A DNA stretch of 64,000 nucleotides from an uncultured Lachnospiraceae bacterium (GTDB lineage: Bacteria; Bacillota; Clostridia; Lachnospirales; Lachnospiraceae), in contig CANRPO010000015.1 in assembly GCA_947632515.1 (NCBI GenBank), positions 1 to 64,000 of the forward strand, given 5' to 3'. Positions within the stretch are counted from its first letter, which is position 1. The number at the start of each line of letters is the position of its first letter. Shown in pieces: positions 28,183 to 36,281 of this stretch. A program made the position numbers and the translations under genes. The notes under the pieces were generated by a model that saw only the letters and a program-made list of their open reading frames with translations, made no database searches and was not told where the DNA came from.

Positions 28183-28818
28183 TTGAAAACATTTGAGCAA
28201 CCGTTAACTGCGAAGGAAGAGGCGGTATACTTAAGTCTGTTGGAGACGGGCGGTGAGGCTGAGCGGGCGCGTGCGAAAAAAGTGCTGACGGAGCATAATC
28301 TGAGACTGGTCGCTCATATTGCCAAGAAGTATCAGAATGTGGACGAAGAGATGGAAGACATGATCTCTATCGGAACGATCGGTCTGATCAAGGCGATAGA
28401 TTCTTTTGATGCCGGGAAGGGAAAACTGAGTACCTATGCGTCCCGGTGCATTGACAATGAGCTTTTAATGTTCCTGCGGGCCAAAAAGAAGACGTCCAGG
28501 GAAGTCTCCCTCTACGAACCGATCGGCACGGACAGAGAAGGCAACGAGATCAATCTGTTGGACGTCATAGAGCAGGATCAGGACGATGTGATAGACAGGA
28601 TGGAGACGGCGGATAAGCTGGGCAGGCTCGCCGGTCTGATCCATGACACGCTGAGCGACAGGGAGAAGGAGATCATTACGCTGCGCTATGGTCTGTCGAA
28701 CGAGCGGGAAGTAACTCAGCGGGAGATTGGGCGCAAGCTGGGAATTTCCAGGAGCTATGTTTCCAGGATCGAGAAGAGGGCGCTGGAAAAACTGAGAGAG
28801 GCTTTTGAGACACTGTGA
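28183..28818 (+). CDS. sigK: Sporulation sigma factor SigK, without a pro-sequence
   Basis: SigK drives late mother-cell transcription in sporulation. The protein has 211 residues if translation starts at the TTG at 28183. It opens KTFEQPLTAKEEAVYL, which aligns with mature SigK just after the Bacillus cleavage point. LVAHIAKKYQNVDEEMEDMISIGTIGLIKAI and SLYEPIGTDREGNEI are SigK rather than SigE features. In-frame sequence upstream stops after about ten codons (TAG at 28150), so no membrane pro-peptide is encoded there. Clostridioides difficile SigK also lacks one. No ATG in frame precedes the conserved part. Confidence 0.87.
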   Translation: MKTFEQPLTAKEEAVYLSLLETGGEAERARAKKVLTEHNLRLVAHIAKKYQNVDEEMEDMISIGTIGLIKAIDSFDAGKGKLSTYASRCIDNELLMFLRAKKKTSREVSLYEPIGTDREGNEINLLDVIEQDQDDVIDRMETADKLGRLAGLIHDTLSDREKEIITLRYGLSNEREVTQREIGRKLGISRSYVSRIEKRALEKLREAFETL

Positions 28819-28849
28819 GAGGTTTCGCGACTAAGGAGGAAGACGGAAG

Positions 28850-29977
28850 ATGCTTTTTGTAAAGCGGGAGGAACTGAAAACGGGTATGAGGCTGGCGCGC
28901 CCCATATATAACAAGGACGGAGTGTTGCTGTATGAGCGCAATTCCAAGCTGACACAGCAGGGTATCGAGAGTATCAGGAATTTCGGACTGATCGGTATCT
29001 TCGTGCTGGAACCCGCCGAGCCGGTACCGCCTATGACACAGGCGGACATTGATTTCGAGAGATTCCAGACCATGAACGTCTTCTCCATACAGGAGGAGAT
29101 GGAGAAGATTCTGCAGACGAAACGCCTGAGCAAGCTGCCCACGATTGCGGCCAACATCATCAGGAATTACGGCCATCTGGACAAAAAGATCAACTTCGTG
29201 CAGAATCTGCGGAGCAAGGAGGACCACATCTACAAGCACTCTCTGAACGTGGCGATCCTGTGCGCGATGATAACCCATGCTTTGAATATGAGGGTGGATG
29301 AGCAGCTGGAGGCTGTGCAGGCGGCCATCATACACGATATTGGCAAGATGACGGTTCCGAAGAGCATTTCGGAGAAGGATCTATTAAGCCCCGAGGAGCA
29401 GGAGGCTGTCCGCGCGGCAGAGATACAGGGTTTCAACATCATAGACATGGCTTTTTCCTCCAGTCCGAACATCAGGCGTATCTGTATGCAGGCGCAGAAA
29501 GCGCAGGAGAGCGTGGAGACGGGGGAGGATGTCTCCGCCATGAAGATGGTGAACGGCGCGAAAGTGCTCGCGGTGGCGGACGCTTTCGATGTGATGACGG
29601 CGATGCAGGCTGAGAAGGCTCCGGAGTCTGAGGTGGCTGCGCTCAAACATCTGCTCGGCAACCCGCAGGTTTTTGACAGCAGGATCGTGGAGGGACTGAT
29701 CCTGTCCGTCAATATTTTATACCCGGGCGTGAGCGTGGAGCTCAATACAGGGGAGAAAGCGCTGGTACTGGCGGCCAACGAACAGAATATCCTGGAGCCC
29801 ATGATCCTGATGTTCCACGACAACAGCGTCGTAGATCTGAGCAACCGCTCGGTATACGGCGATCTGGAGATCAAGGACATCATGAAGACCATGGATAACC
29901 GCCATGTGATGGATATGGAACTGCTGAAAAAACAGGGGATCAAAGTGGAAGAGCCTGAGTATGTGACAGTACCTTAG
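28850..29977 (+). CDS. HD-GYP-like protein with degenerate signature motifs
   Basis: The protein has 375 residues and starts after TAAGGAGGAAGACGG. The HD core is visible at AAIIHDIGKMTVPKSI, and VADAFDVMTAM matches the later family helix. The expected HHE...GYP segment is replaced by MQAQKAQESVETGEDV, so several metal ligands and the GYP loop are lost. HD-GYP enzymes hydrolyse c-di-GMP; this one may only bind it or a partner. A C-terminal PilZ-like or unknown domain (about 290-370) follows. The pilT gene starts 21 bp downstream, which suggests a link to pilus function. Confidence 0.75.
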   Translation: MLFVKREELKTGMRLARPIYNKDGVLLYERNSKLTQQGIESIRNFGLIGIFVLEPAEPVPPMTQADIDFERFQTMNVFSIQEEMEKILQTKRLSKLPTIAANIIRNYGHLDKKINFVQNLRSKEDHIYKHSLNVAILCAMITHALNMRVDEQLEAVQAAIIHDIGKMTVPKSISEKDLLSPEEQEAVRAAEIQGFNIIDMAFSSSPNIRRICMQAQKAQESVETGEDVSAMKMVNGAKVLAVADAFDVMTAMQAEKAPESEVAALKHLLGNPQVFDSRIVEGLILSVNILYPGVSVELNTGEKALVLAANEQNILEPMILMFHDNSVVDLSNRSVYGDLEIKDIMKTMDNRHVMDMELLKKQGIKVEEPEYVTVP

Positions 29978-29998
29978 AGAGAAGGAGCGAGGAAAGCA

Positions 29999-31054
29999 AT
30001 GCCGACAATAGAAGAGATCATGAAAGTAGCGTGCGACGCGGGAGCGTCCGATGTACATATCACGGTGGGGATACCGCCCAAGATGCGCGTAAACGGTTCG
30101 CTCATCACCATGAATTTTCCGCGCATGATGCCGGCTGACACGCTGGAGGTCGCCTACTCGATCATGAACGACGTGCAGAAGGAGCGGTTCGAGGAGCGCG
30201 GCGAGTACGACATGTCTTTTTCCATACCGGAGCTTGGCCGATACCGTGTCAATGTGTACAAGCAGAGAGGTTCCGCGGCGCTTGCGCTGCGTCTGGTGGG
30301 GACCCAGGTGCCGTCGCCGGAGGTTCTCGGCGTGCCGGAGTCCGTTATCAATCTGTATGAACGAAAGCGCGGGCTGATCCTTGTGACAGGGCCTACGGGC
30401 AGCGGTAAGTCCACCACGCTGGCGGCTATCATAGACAAGATCAACAACAACAGGGATGCCCATGTGATCACATTGGAGGACCCTATCGAGTATCTGCATC
30501 AGCACAAGATGGCGATGGTCAATCAGCGGGAGATCGGTCTGGACTCCCAGAACTACGCGAACGCGCTGCGCGCGGCCCTTCGTGAAGATCCCGACGTCAT
30601 TCTCGTGGGCGAGATGCGTGACTTCGAGACGATCAGCGTGGCGATCACGGCGGCGGAGACAGGACATCTGGTGCTGTCCACCCTGCACACCATCGGCGCG
30701 GCCAGTACCGTGGACCGTGTCATCGACGTGTTCCCGCCCCATCAGCAGCAGCAGATCCGCGTGCAGTTCGCCAATGTGCTGGAGGCGGTCATCTCACAGC
30801 AGCTCGTGCCGACTATGGACGGGCATGGGCGCGTGGCGGCCTTCGAGGTCATGCACGCCAACCACGCCGTCCGCAATCTGATCCGCGAGGGCAAATCCCA
30901 CCAGCTCGCCACCGTCATGCAGACCAACCGCAAGATGGGTATGATCACCATGGACGACGCGCTGGTGCAGCTCTTCTACGAGGGCAAGATCGATCGGGAT
31001 ATGGCGATTCAGTTCGCCCAGGATCCCGACGCCATGCAGAATAAGGTGATGTAG
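29999..31054 (+). CDS. pilT: PilT, type IV pilus retraction ATPase
   Basis: PilT is a hexameric cytoplasmic ATPase that powers pilus retraction, needed for twitching and DNA uptake. The length, 351 residues, is normal. The N-terminal DVHITVGIPPKMRVNG, Walker A GPTGSGKST, Walker B-type DPDVILVGEMRD and HLVLSTLHT are present. AVRNLIREGK near residue 290 matches the AIRNLIRE motif that separates PilT from PilB. No other pilus gene adjoins it; pilB is about 5 kb away. Confidence 0.93.
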   Translation: MPTIEEIMKVACDAGASDVHITVGIPPKMRVNGSLITMNFPRMMPADTLEVAYSIMNDVQKERFEERGEYDMSFSIPELGRYRVNVYKQRGSAALALRLVGTQVPSPEVLGVPESVINLYERKRGLILVTGPTGSGKSTTLAAIIDKINNNRDAHVITLEDPIEYLHQHKMAMVNQREIGLDSQNYANALRAALREDPDVILVGEMRDFETISVAITAAETGHLVLSTLHTIGAASTVDRVIDVFPPHQQQQIRVQFANVLEAVISQQLVPTMDGHGRVAAFEVMHANHAVRNLIREGKSHQLATVMQTNRKMGMITMDDALVQLFYEGKIDRDMAIQFAQDPDAMQNKVM

Positions 31055-31067
31055 CAGAAAGCCATGC

Positions 31068-31131
31068 AGGCAGAAGATGTGCTCTGTATTCGGGAGTTTA
31101 CTCACGAAAAACAGAGCGCATCTTTCTGCCT
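31068..31131 (+). terminator. Long stem-loop after pilT, possible terminator
   Basis: Arms 31068-31087 and 31111-31131 pair over about 20 bases with one bulge and one mismatch, around a 23-nt loop. There is no T-run, so it may be an RNA stability element instead. Confidence 0.45.
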
Positions 31132-31134
31132 ATA

Positions 31135-31195
31135 GGGCGCACGCCCGACATGAATAAGCCGGCGCAGACGGCTTATGAATGGCATGGCTTTCTAT
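31135..31195 (+). repeat. 61-bp direct repeat, copy 1
   Basis: Identical to 31336-31396. It contains the stem ATAAGCC...GGCTTAT and begins GGGCGCACGCCC. The two copies are 201 bp apart start to start. Confidence 0.92.
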
Positions 31196-31335
31196 GCTTG
31201 CATAAGAAGACGGACGGGGACATATTGACGGAGGGAGCGCCTGCTTATGAGCAAAAGTGAGCTGCGATAGCAGCGGAAAGCCCCGAAGGGGCGATTTTGC
31301 GAATAGGCGCGGGTGAACTGTAAGGGTGTAGGTGA

Positions 31336-31396
31336 GGGCGCACGCCCGACATGAATAAGCCGGCGCAGACGGCTTATGAATGGCATGGCTTTCTAT
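31336..31396 (+). repeat. 61-bp direct repeat, copy 2
   Basis: Identical to copy 1 at 31135-31195 over all 61 positions as read by eye. Confidence 0.92.
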
Positions 31397-31525
31397 AACA
31401 GATAAATACACGACCATAATTTATCACGCAGAACGTTTGTTTCTTGTAATTTTTAAGGAATAATGCTATATTATGAGCATATTCTAAAGATGAGATTTGC
31501 CGATGTATTTTTGGAGGTGATGCAG

Positions 31526-31702
31526 ATGGCAACCAAAAGTATATTGAAAGATGTAAATATCAATGACAGACAGCTTGCCCATACGTTTGTGTCCGCATTA
31601 GCACAGACCGAAAACGGTAAATATAAACCAGCGCAGCTAACCAGAGAGTGCAAAGAACTTACAGGAGAGCAAATCAAGGAGTTTTTTGATAAGCACAGAT
31701 GA
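31526..31702 (+). CDS. Small hypothetical protein, 58 residues, AT-rich gene
   Basis: The ATG at 31526 follows GGAGGTGATGCAG. The protein starts MATKSILKDVNINDRQLAHTF and ends EQIKEFFDKHR; it is charged and helical. Base composition is clearly more AT-rich than the genome average here. Small proteins with a MATKSILK opening occur in Lachnospiraceae. They might be antitoxin-like, but no toxin gene lies next to it and I assign no function. Confidence 0.6.
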   Translation: MATKSILKDVNINDRQLAHTFVSALAQTENGKYKPAQLTRECKELTGEQIKEFFDKHR

Positions 31703-32067
31703 TATGGAACAAAAGTTTGTTAGGACGCATCTTTTATTCTGACAGCCCGATGACAAGGAAGATGCAGATTTTCTCTTGCAAAAGTCTTTCTCCAGTCTTG
31801 CATTTGATTATCATATCGCATAAAGTAAATCGTATATTAGTCTGTAATTTACTTCTCAAAACCATTTATTTATAGCAAATCTATGGTATATTATATCCGG
31901 AACAAATAGTACATTTGAAGGAGAAGACGGGTAGATTAAAAGCAATTTTACATATAAGGAATAGGACCATCTTTGGAGTGACGACTCGGCGGGGGCTTTG
32001 TATCGGAAATTCATTGTAAATTGATAAGAATCTTGGTATCATATAGATATACAAGAAAGGAAGAAAG
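31703..32067 (+). other. AT-rich intergenic stretch
   Basis: About 365 bp with no gene. It contains the inverted arms AGTAAAT and ATTTACT near 31826-31855 and AT-rich promoter-like sequence close to the Rpn gene. I see no stable RNA. Confidence 0.5.
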
Positions 32068-32877
32068 ATGAAATCAAAAGAGGAGTTACATCAGGAAGAC
32101 CTGAAACGGATCCAAGCGCTGCGGTACATGGACGATGACTTTTTCACCGTCTGTCTGGCCGACAACATAGAGGGCGCACAGTTAATCCTGCGGATCGTTT
32201 TGCAGAATGACAATATCACCGTTACTTCCGTGAAAACGCAGGAACATTTAAAGAATCTGCAGGGACGCTCCGCTGTTTTGGACGTTCATGCCATAGACGA
32301 TAATGGAAAACAGTACGACTGTGAGATACAGAGGGCTGACGACGGTGCAGGCGCGAAGAGAGCCAGACACAACAGCAGTCTGTTAGATGCACACATCCTT
32401 CGGCCCGGCGAGGAAACGGACGATATTCCCGACAGCTATGTGATCTTTATCACGGAAAATGATGTGATGAAAGGCGGTGATCCGATTTATCCCGTTGAAC
32501 GATATGTGAAGATTGGCGGGAAGAACGTATTGTTCGGTGACGGATCGCATATCCTATATGTAAACGGAACATACCGCGGCGAGGATGCGATTGGGAAACT
32601 GATGGAGGATTTCGCCTGCACAGACCCGGATCAGATGAACTACGAGGCCCTTGCTCAGAAAGCAAGGTTTTATAAAAAGGACGAGGAAGGAGTAAATCAT
32701 ATGTGTAAGATGTTGGAGGAAATGAAAAATGAGGCCGCATTGGATAACGCGCGGGAAAATGCAAATAGACTGATTCGAAAGGGTAAAATGTCCCTCGAAG
32801 AAATCGCGGAGTGCATTCCGTTGTTGTCACTTGAAGAACTGAAGAAAATGGAAACCGAGATCATGTCTTTAGCATGA
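32068..32877 (+). CDS. Rpn family recombination-promoting nuclease / putative transposase (PD-(D/E)XK)
   Basis: The protein has 269 residues. The N-terminal half has the PD-(D/E)XK nuclease pattern seen in Rpn proteins: RIQALRYMDDDFFTVCL, GRSAVLDVHAIDDNGKQYDCEIQ (the D...E-x-Q core) and RARHNSSLLDAHIL. The C-terminal helices (about 190-269) are variable in this family. Rpn proteins are DNA endonucleases, and many copies are mobile or decaying. SD AAAGGAAG precedes the ATG. Lower GC than its neighbours suggests recent arrival. Confidence 0.85.
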   Translation: MKSKEELHQEDLKRIQALRYMDDDFFTVCLADNIEGAQLILRIVLQNDNITVTSVKTQEHLKNLQGRSAVLDVHAIDDNGKQYDCEIQRADDGAGAKRARHNSSLLDAHILRPGEETDDIPDSYVIFITENDVMKGGDPIYPVERYVKIGGKNVLFGDGSHILYVNGTYRGEDAIGKLMEDFACTDPDQMNYEALAQKARFYKKDEEGVNHMCKMLEEMKNEAALDNARENANRLIRKGKMSLEEIAECIPLLSLEELKKMETEIMSLA

Positions 32878-33177
32878 GATCATACTCCGCATAATCAGAG
32901 CCGGCCCCACTGAAAGAGGTCGGGGCGTTGGCGGCTCTGATTGCGGTATGCCTGATACCGCCTTCTTTCGTATTGTTCTTCGGCATTTGCCAAACCATCT
33001 GCAAAGAACCAATAATAGTTCGCATAAAATCCCCATTTACACCATATACAATTACATAGTCAAAACTGGACTCAGCGACAATGTCTCTCATTGCGCGGTT
33101 GTAATTTTCTTGCGTCCCATACGCATTGATCAGATCAAAATCCGGAAATAGATAATATTGCAGTTGGATTACGGAAA
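32878..33177 (-). pseudogene. Remnant of an unknown protein-coding gene
   Basis: A minus-strand frame stays open for about 100 codons from just after a TAA at about 33178 and reads natural-looking protein (LFPDFDLINAYGTQENYNRA, then SFDYVIVYGVNGDFMRTI). There is no start codon or ribosome site at its head, and the first ATG lies inside it. It looks like the tail of a lost gene. The family is not recognised. Confidence 0.35.
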
Positions 33178-33196
33178 TTTACGATGGGTTTTCAAA

Positions 33197-33234
33197 GATA
33201 AAAGGGCTTGACAACTGTGCCAAGTCCTTTTATC
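33197..33234. terminator. Symmetric stem-loop upstream of comM
   Basis: GATAAAAGG and CCTTTTATC plus CTTG/CAAG form a stem of about 13 bp around a 10-nt loop. It can end transcription in either direction. Confidence 0.45.
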
Positions 33235-33409
33235 ATGAAAGAAACATAAATTGATTCTGATCTTATTGCGGCTTGCGGTCGTCTGTTACCGCGCGGCTGA
33301 CAATATTCTGATATTCCGGCATATCGCCAACGATTCAGAGACAGAGAGAAAACAGGGACAGAGAGATTGCGCGCTGAGAGTCTGCATCTGTCGCAAAGGA
33401 GGGAAAAGT

Positions 33410-35011
33410 TTGTTCAGTACAATTACATCAGGGACGATTTACGGCATCTGCAGCTGCGCAGTGCAGGTGGAGGTGGACGTCTCACAGGGGTTGCCTTGCT
33501 TTCAGATCGTGGGTCTGCCCGGCTCGGAGGTGCGCGAGGCGAGAGAGCGCGTCAAGGTGGCGCTCAAAAATGTAGGGATCGCGCTGCCGCCGGTATGTGT
33601 CAATGTGAATCTGTCGCCTGCGGATATTCCCAAGAGCGGGACGCTGTTCGATCTTCCGGTGGCCGTGGGGATCATGGCGGCGCTGTCCAAGCTGCCGCAG
33701 GAGGCGCTGAGGGATACGCTGCTGATCGGAGAACTGGGCCTGTCGGGAGAACTCAAACCCGTCAAGGGCGCGCTGCCGATTGTGCGGGAGGCGGCGCGGC
33801 GCGGAATCAGACGCTGCATCCTGCCGTTGGAGAATGCCTGGGAAGGCGCGCTGGTGGAAGATGCGGAGAGCATCGGCGTGTCGAGCCTGCAGGAGACGAT
33901 TGAGGTATTGACGCGGAAGGATGGGGCGCAGAGAGGGCGCGCTGGGCACGCGTCTTCACAGGAGAAGAATAGAGAGACGCGGGTAGAAACAGACTGTACG
34001 CTTTCGCCGGAAGACGGGGACAGTGCGGCGTCCGGACGAAACGATGAGGATTTCGCGGATATGAGCGGACAGGAAAGTCTGAAACGGGCCGCCAAGGTGG
34101 CGGCTGCCGGTTTTCACAATCTGCTCGTGGTGGGGACGCCGGGGTCCGGCAAGACCATGCTGGCAAGACGGATCCCCTCGATCCTGCCGCCGCTCTCCCC
34201 GGAGGAAACCCTTGAAGTGGCCTCCATCCACAGTATATCGGGTATTCTCAAAGCGGAGGTCAGAAAGGGCGGGAAGGGCCTTGGGATAGACAGGCCGTTC
34301 CTGAACCCGCACCACACGATCACGGGACAGGCTCTGGTGGGCGGCGGAAAGGTCCCGGCGCCGGGCGTTGTCAGCCTTGCGCACAGGGGCGTTCTTTTTC
34401 TGGACGAGCTGCCGGAATTTAAGCGCGCCACCCTTGACATCCTCAGACAGCCCATAGAGGACAGGCAGGTGCAGATCGCGCGAAACAGCGGCACCTATGT
34501 CTATCCGGCGGATTTTATGCTGGTGGGGGCCATGAATCCCTGTCCCTGCGGGTACTATCCCGACGCGGGGCGGTGCCGCTGCACGCCCTATGAGATCAGG
34601 CGTTATCTGCGGCGGGTGTCGGGGCCGATCCTTGACAGGATGGATCTCTGTGTGGAGGCGCATCCGGTGGCTTTTCAGGACATAGCGGATCACAAGAGCG
34701 GCGAGAGCAGCGCGCAGATGAGAAGGTGCGTCATGGATGCAAGGAAACTGCAGGCGGAACGCTTTGCGGGAACCGATATACGGTTCAACGCAGACATGAA
34801 AGCGGCGGATGTGGAGCGCTATTGTCCGTTGGGCGGGCAGGAAAAAAGATTTATGGAGAAAATGTTCACTTCTATGCAGATGTCAGTCAGAGGCTATCAC
34901 AGAGTCGTGAAGGTGGCGCGGACGATCGCTGATCTGGAGGGAAGCGAACGGATTCGGGAGGCTCATCTGGCGGAGGCGATCTGTTACAGGCGCATGGAGG
35001 TGTTTCGATGA
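33410..35011 (+). CDS. comM: ComM/YifB family Mg-chelatase-like AAA+ ATPase
   Basis: ComM is a hexameric helicase that promotes branch migration when incoming single-stranded DNA is recombined. I start at the TTG at 33410, six bases after AAAGGAGGG, giving 533 residues that begin FSTITSGTIYGICSC after Met, the common YifB opening. The N-terminal Lon-like part has NLSPADIPKSGTLFDLPVAV. The AAA core has Walker A VVGTPGSGKTML and Walker B GVLFLDELPEF. A segment at about 175-215 is a low-complexity linker. The stop overlaps dprA (ATGA). Confidence 0.9.
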   Translation: MFSTITSGTIYGICSCAVQVEVDVSQGLPCFQIVGLPGSEVREARERVKVALKNVGIALPPVCVNVNLSPADIPKSGTLFDLPVAVGIMAALSKLPQEALRDTLLIGELGLSGELKPVKGALPIVREAARRGIRRCILPLENAWEGALVEDAESIGVSSLQETIEVLTRKDGAQRGRAGHASSQEKNRETRVETDCTLSPEDGDSAASGRNDEDFADMSGQESLKRAAKVAAAGFHNLLVVGTPGSGKTMLARRIPSILPPLSPEETLEVASIHSISGILKAEVRKGGKGLGIDRPFLNPHHTITGQALVGGGKVPAPGVVSLAHRGVLFLDELPEFKRATLDILRQPIEDRQVQIARNSGTYVYPADFMLVGAMNPCPCGYYPDAGRCRCTPYEIRRYLRRVSGPILDRMDLCVEAHPVAFQDIADHKSGESSAQMRRCVMDARKLQAERFAGTDIRFNADMKAADVERYCPLGGQEKRFMEKMFTSMQMSVRGYHRVVKVARTIADLEGSERIREAHLAEAICYRRMEVFR

Positions 35012-36123
35012 GCAGGACAGAGGAAAAGGCGTATCTGCACTGGCTCCTGCAGGCGGCGGGGATGGGGAACAGGGGATTGGTCAGGGCGCTGCTGACCCTC
35101 GGCGCGCCGGAAGAGATCTGCCGTTTGGCGGCGGCGGGGCGGCTGGCGGATAAGCTGAGCCGGACATACGCGAAGAAAGCGGCGGCTCTGGAGACGTCGG
35201 CGGCTGAGTTTGACGTGGAGGGGGAGTACGGGAAGATGCGGGAGAGAGGGATTTCTCTGGCAGTTATGGGAGAGGAAGACTATCCCCCGAAGCTGGCGGC
35301 GGTTCCCGACGCGCCCTGCGGCCTCTACTATGTCGGGGAATTGCCCCGGAGTGAGCGAAAAACGATCGCCGTGATCGGCGCCAGAAACTGCTCCGAGTAT
35401 GGCAAGGCCATGGCCAGGCGGTTCGGGGAGAGTCTGGCCGAGGCGGGCGTGCAGATCGTGAGCGGTATGGCCAGAGGCGTGGACGGGATCGGGCAGCAGG
35501 CGGCGCTTGACGCGGGCGGCTATTCGCTGGGTGTGCTGGGCTGCGGCGTGGATGTCTGCTACCCGCCGGAAAACAAGCCGCTCTATGAACAGCTGATCGC
35601 GCGGGGCGGACTCTGTTCCGAGTATCCGCCGAGCATCGAACCGCGGGCAGTGCTCTTTCCGCCCAGAAACCGCATTATCAGCGGACTGTGCGACGGCGTG
35701 CTGGTGGTGGAGGCGAGGGAGCGCAGCGGCACCCTCATCACTGTGGATATGGCGTTGGAGCAGGGCAGAGAGGTGTACGCGCTGCCGGGGCGGGTCACGG
35801 ACCCGCTCAGCAGAGGTTGCAACAGACTGATCAGACAGGGCGCGTCACTGGTCGAGTCGCCGGAGGAGCTTTTGCAGGAGCTGGGCGTCGGCGGCGTGGC
35901 CGCGCCGGGAGAAAAGGGGAAGGAAACTGTCTTGTCCGGGGCGCGGGGACGGCTTATGGAGCTTTTGGATTATCAGCCTTTGCCCTTGGAGACGCTGCGG
36001 GAAAGGTATCTGTCTTCCTATGGCGATTCCCTGACGATCTCCGAACTCTGCTACGAGCTTTTGCAGCTTTGCGCCGATGGCTATGCGGATCAGGTCGGGG
36101 GTTTCTATGTGCGTAAGGGATAG
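35008..36123 (+). CDS. dprA: DprA (Smf), DNA-processing protein A
   Basis: DprA protects incoming transforming single-stranded DNA and loads RecA. The protein has 371 residues. The Rossmann-like core has AVIGARNCSEYGKAMARRFG, VSGMARGVDGIGQQAALDAGG, LGCGVDVCYPPENKPLY and FPPRNRIISGLCDGVLVVEA, the family hallmarks. A C-terminal winged-helix domain (about 305-368) follows. It starts inside the comM stop codon, so the two are coupled. Confidence 0.94.
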   Translation: MSRTEEKAYLHWLLQAAGMGNRGLVRALLTLGAPEEICRLAAAGRLADKLSRTYAKKAAALETSAAEFDVEGEYGKMRERGISLAVMGEEDYPPKLAAVPDAPCGLYYVGELPRSERKTIAVIGARNCSEYGKAMARRFGESLAEAGVQIVSGMARGVDGIGQQAALDAGGYSLGVLGCGVDVCYPPENKPLYEQLIARGGLCSEYPPSIEPRAVLFPPRNRIISGLCDGVLVVEARERSGTLITVDMALEQGREVYALPGRVTDPLSRGCNRLIRQGASLVESPEELLQELGVGGVAAPGEKGKETVLSGARGRLMELLDYQPLPLETLRERYLSSYGDSLTISELCYELLQLCADGYADQVGGFYVRKG

Positions 36124-36281
36124 AAAGAAGACGACGGTAGAAGACGCGGTTTATCTGCAAAAGGACGTTTTAAGATTCCGGGATGAAAAACAGAATGGCA
36201 CTTGGCACATGACGGCATTTTATGATAAAATAAAAACGATATAAGAAAATGTACATCAGAGTGATCGGGGAAGGTGTTAAG

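Larger units (their letters stand above)
31055..31525 (+). other. Repeat-rich intergenic region after pilT
   Basis: About 470 bp without a gene. It holds a long inverted repeat (31068-31131) and two copies of a 61-bp direct repeat, with GCCCCGAAGGGGC and other small stems between them. Frames crossing it only translate the repeats. Confidence 0.7.
32878..33409. other. Intergenic region with hairpins and a gene remnant
   Basis: This stretch of about 530 bp holds a stem (ATCAGAGCC... with ...GGCTCTGAT, about 32893-32942), a minus-strand remnant frame, a second stem-loop at 33197-33234 and the leader of comM. No intact gene is supported. Confidence 0.5.

Noticed and set aside
31130..31417. A 95-codon minus-strand frame after pilT
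   Set aside because: It only translates the two 61-bp repeats (the same 21 residues twice) and has no ribosome site.
32557..32565. Ninth copy of the decamer in the Rpn gene
   Set aside because: It matches only nine of ten bases and lies in an AT-rich gene where such words are common.
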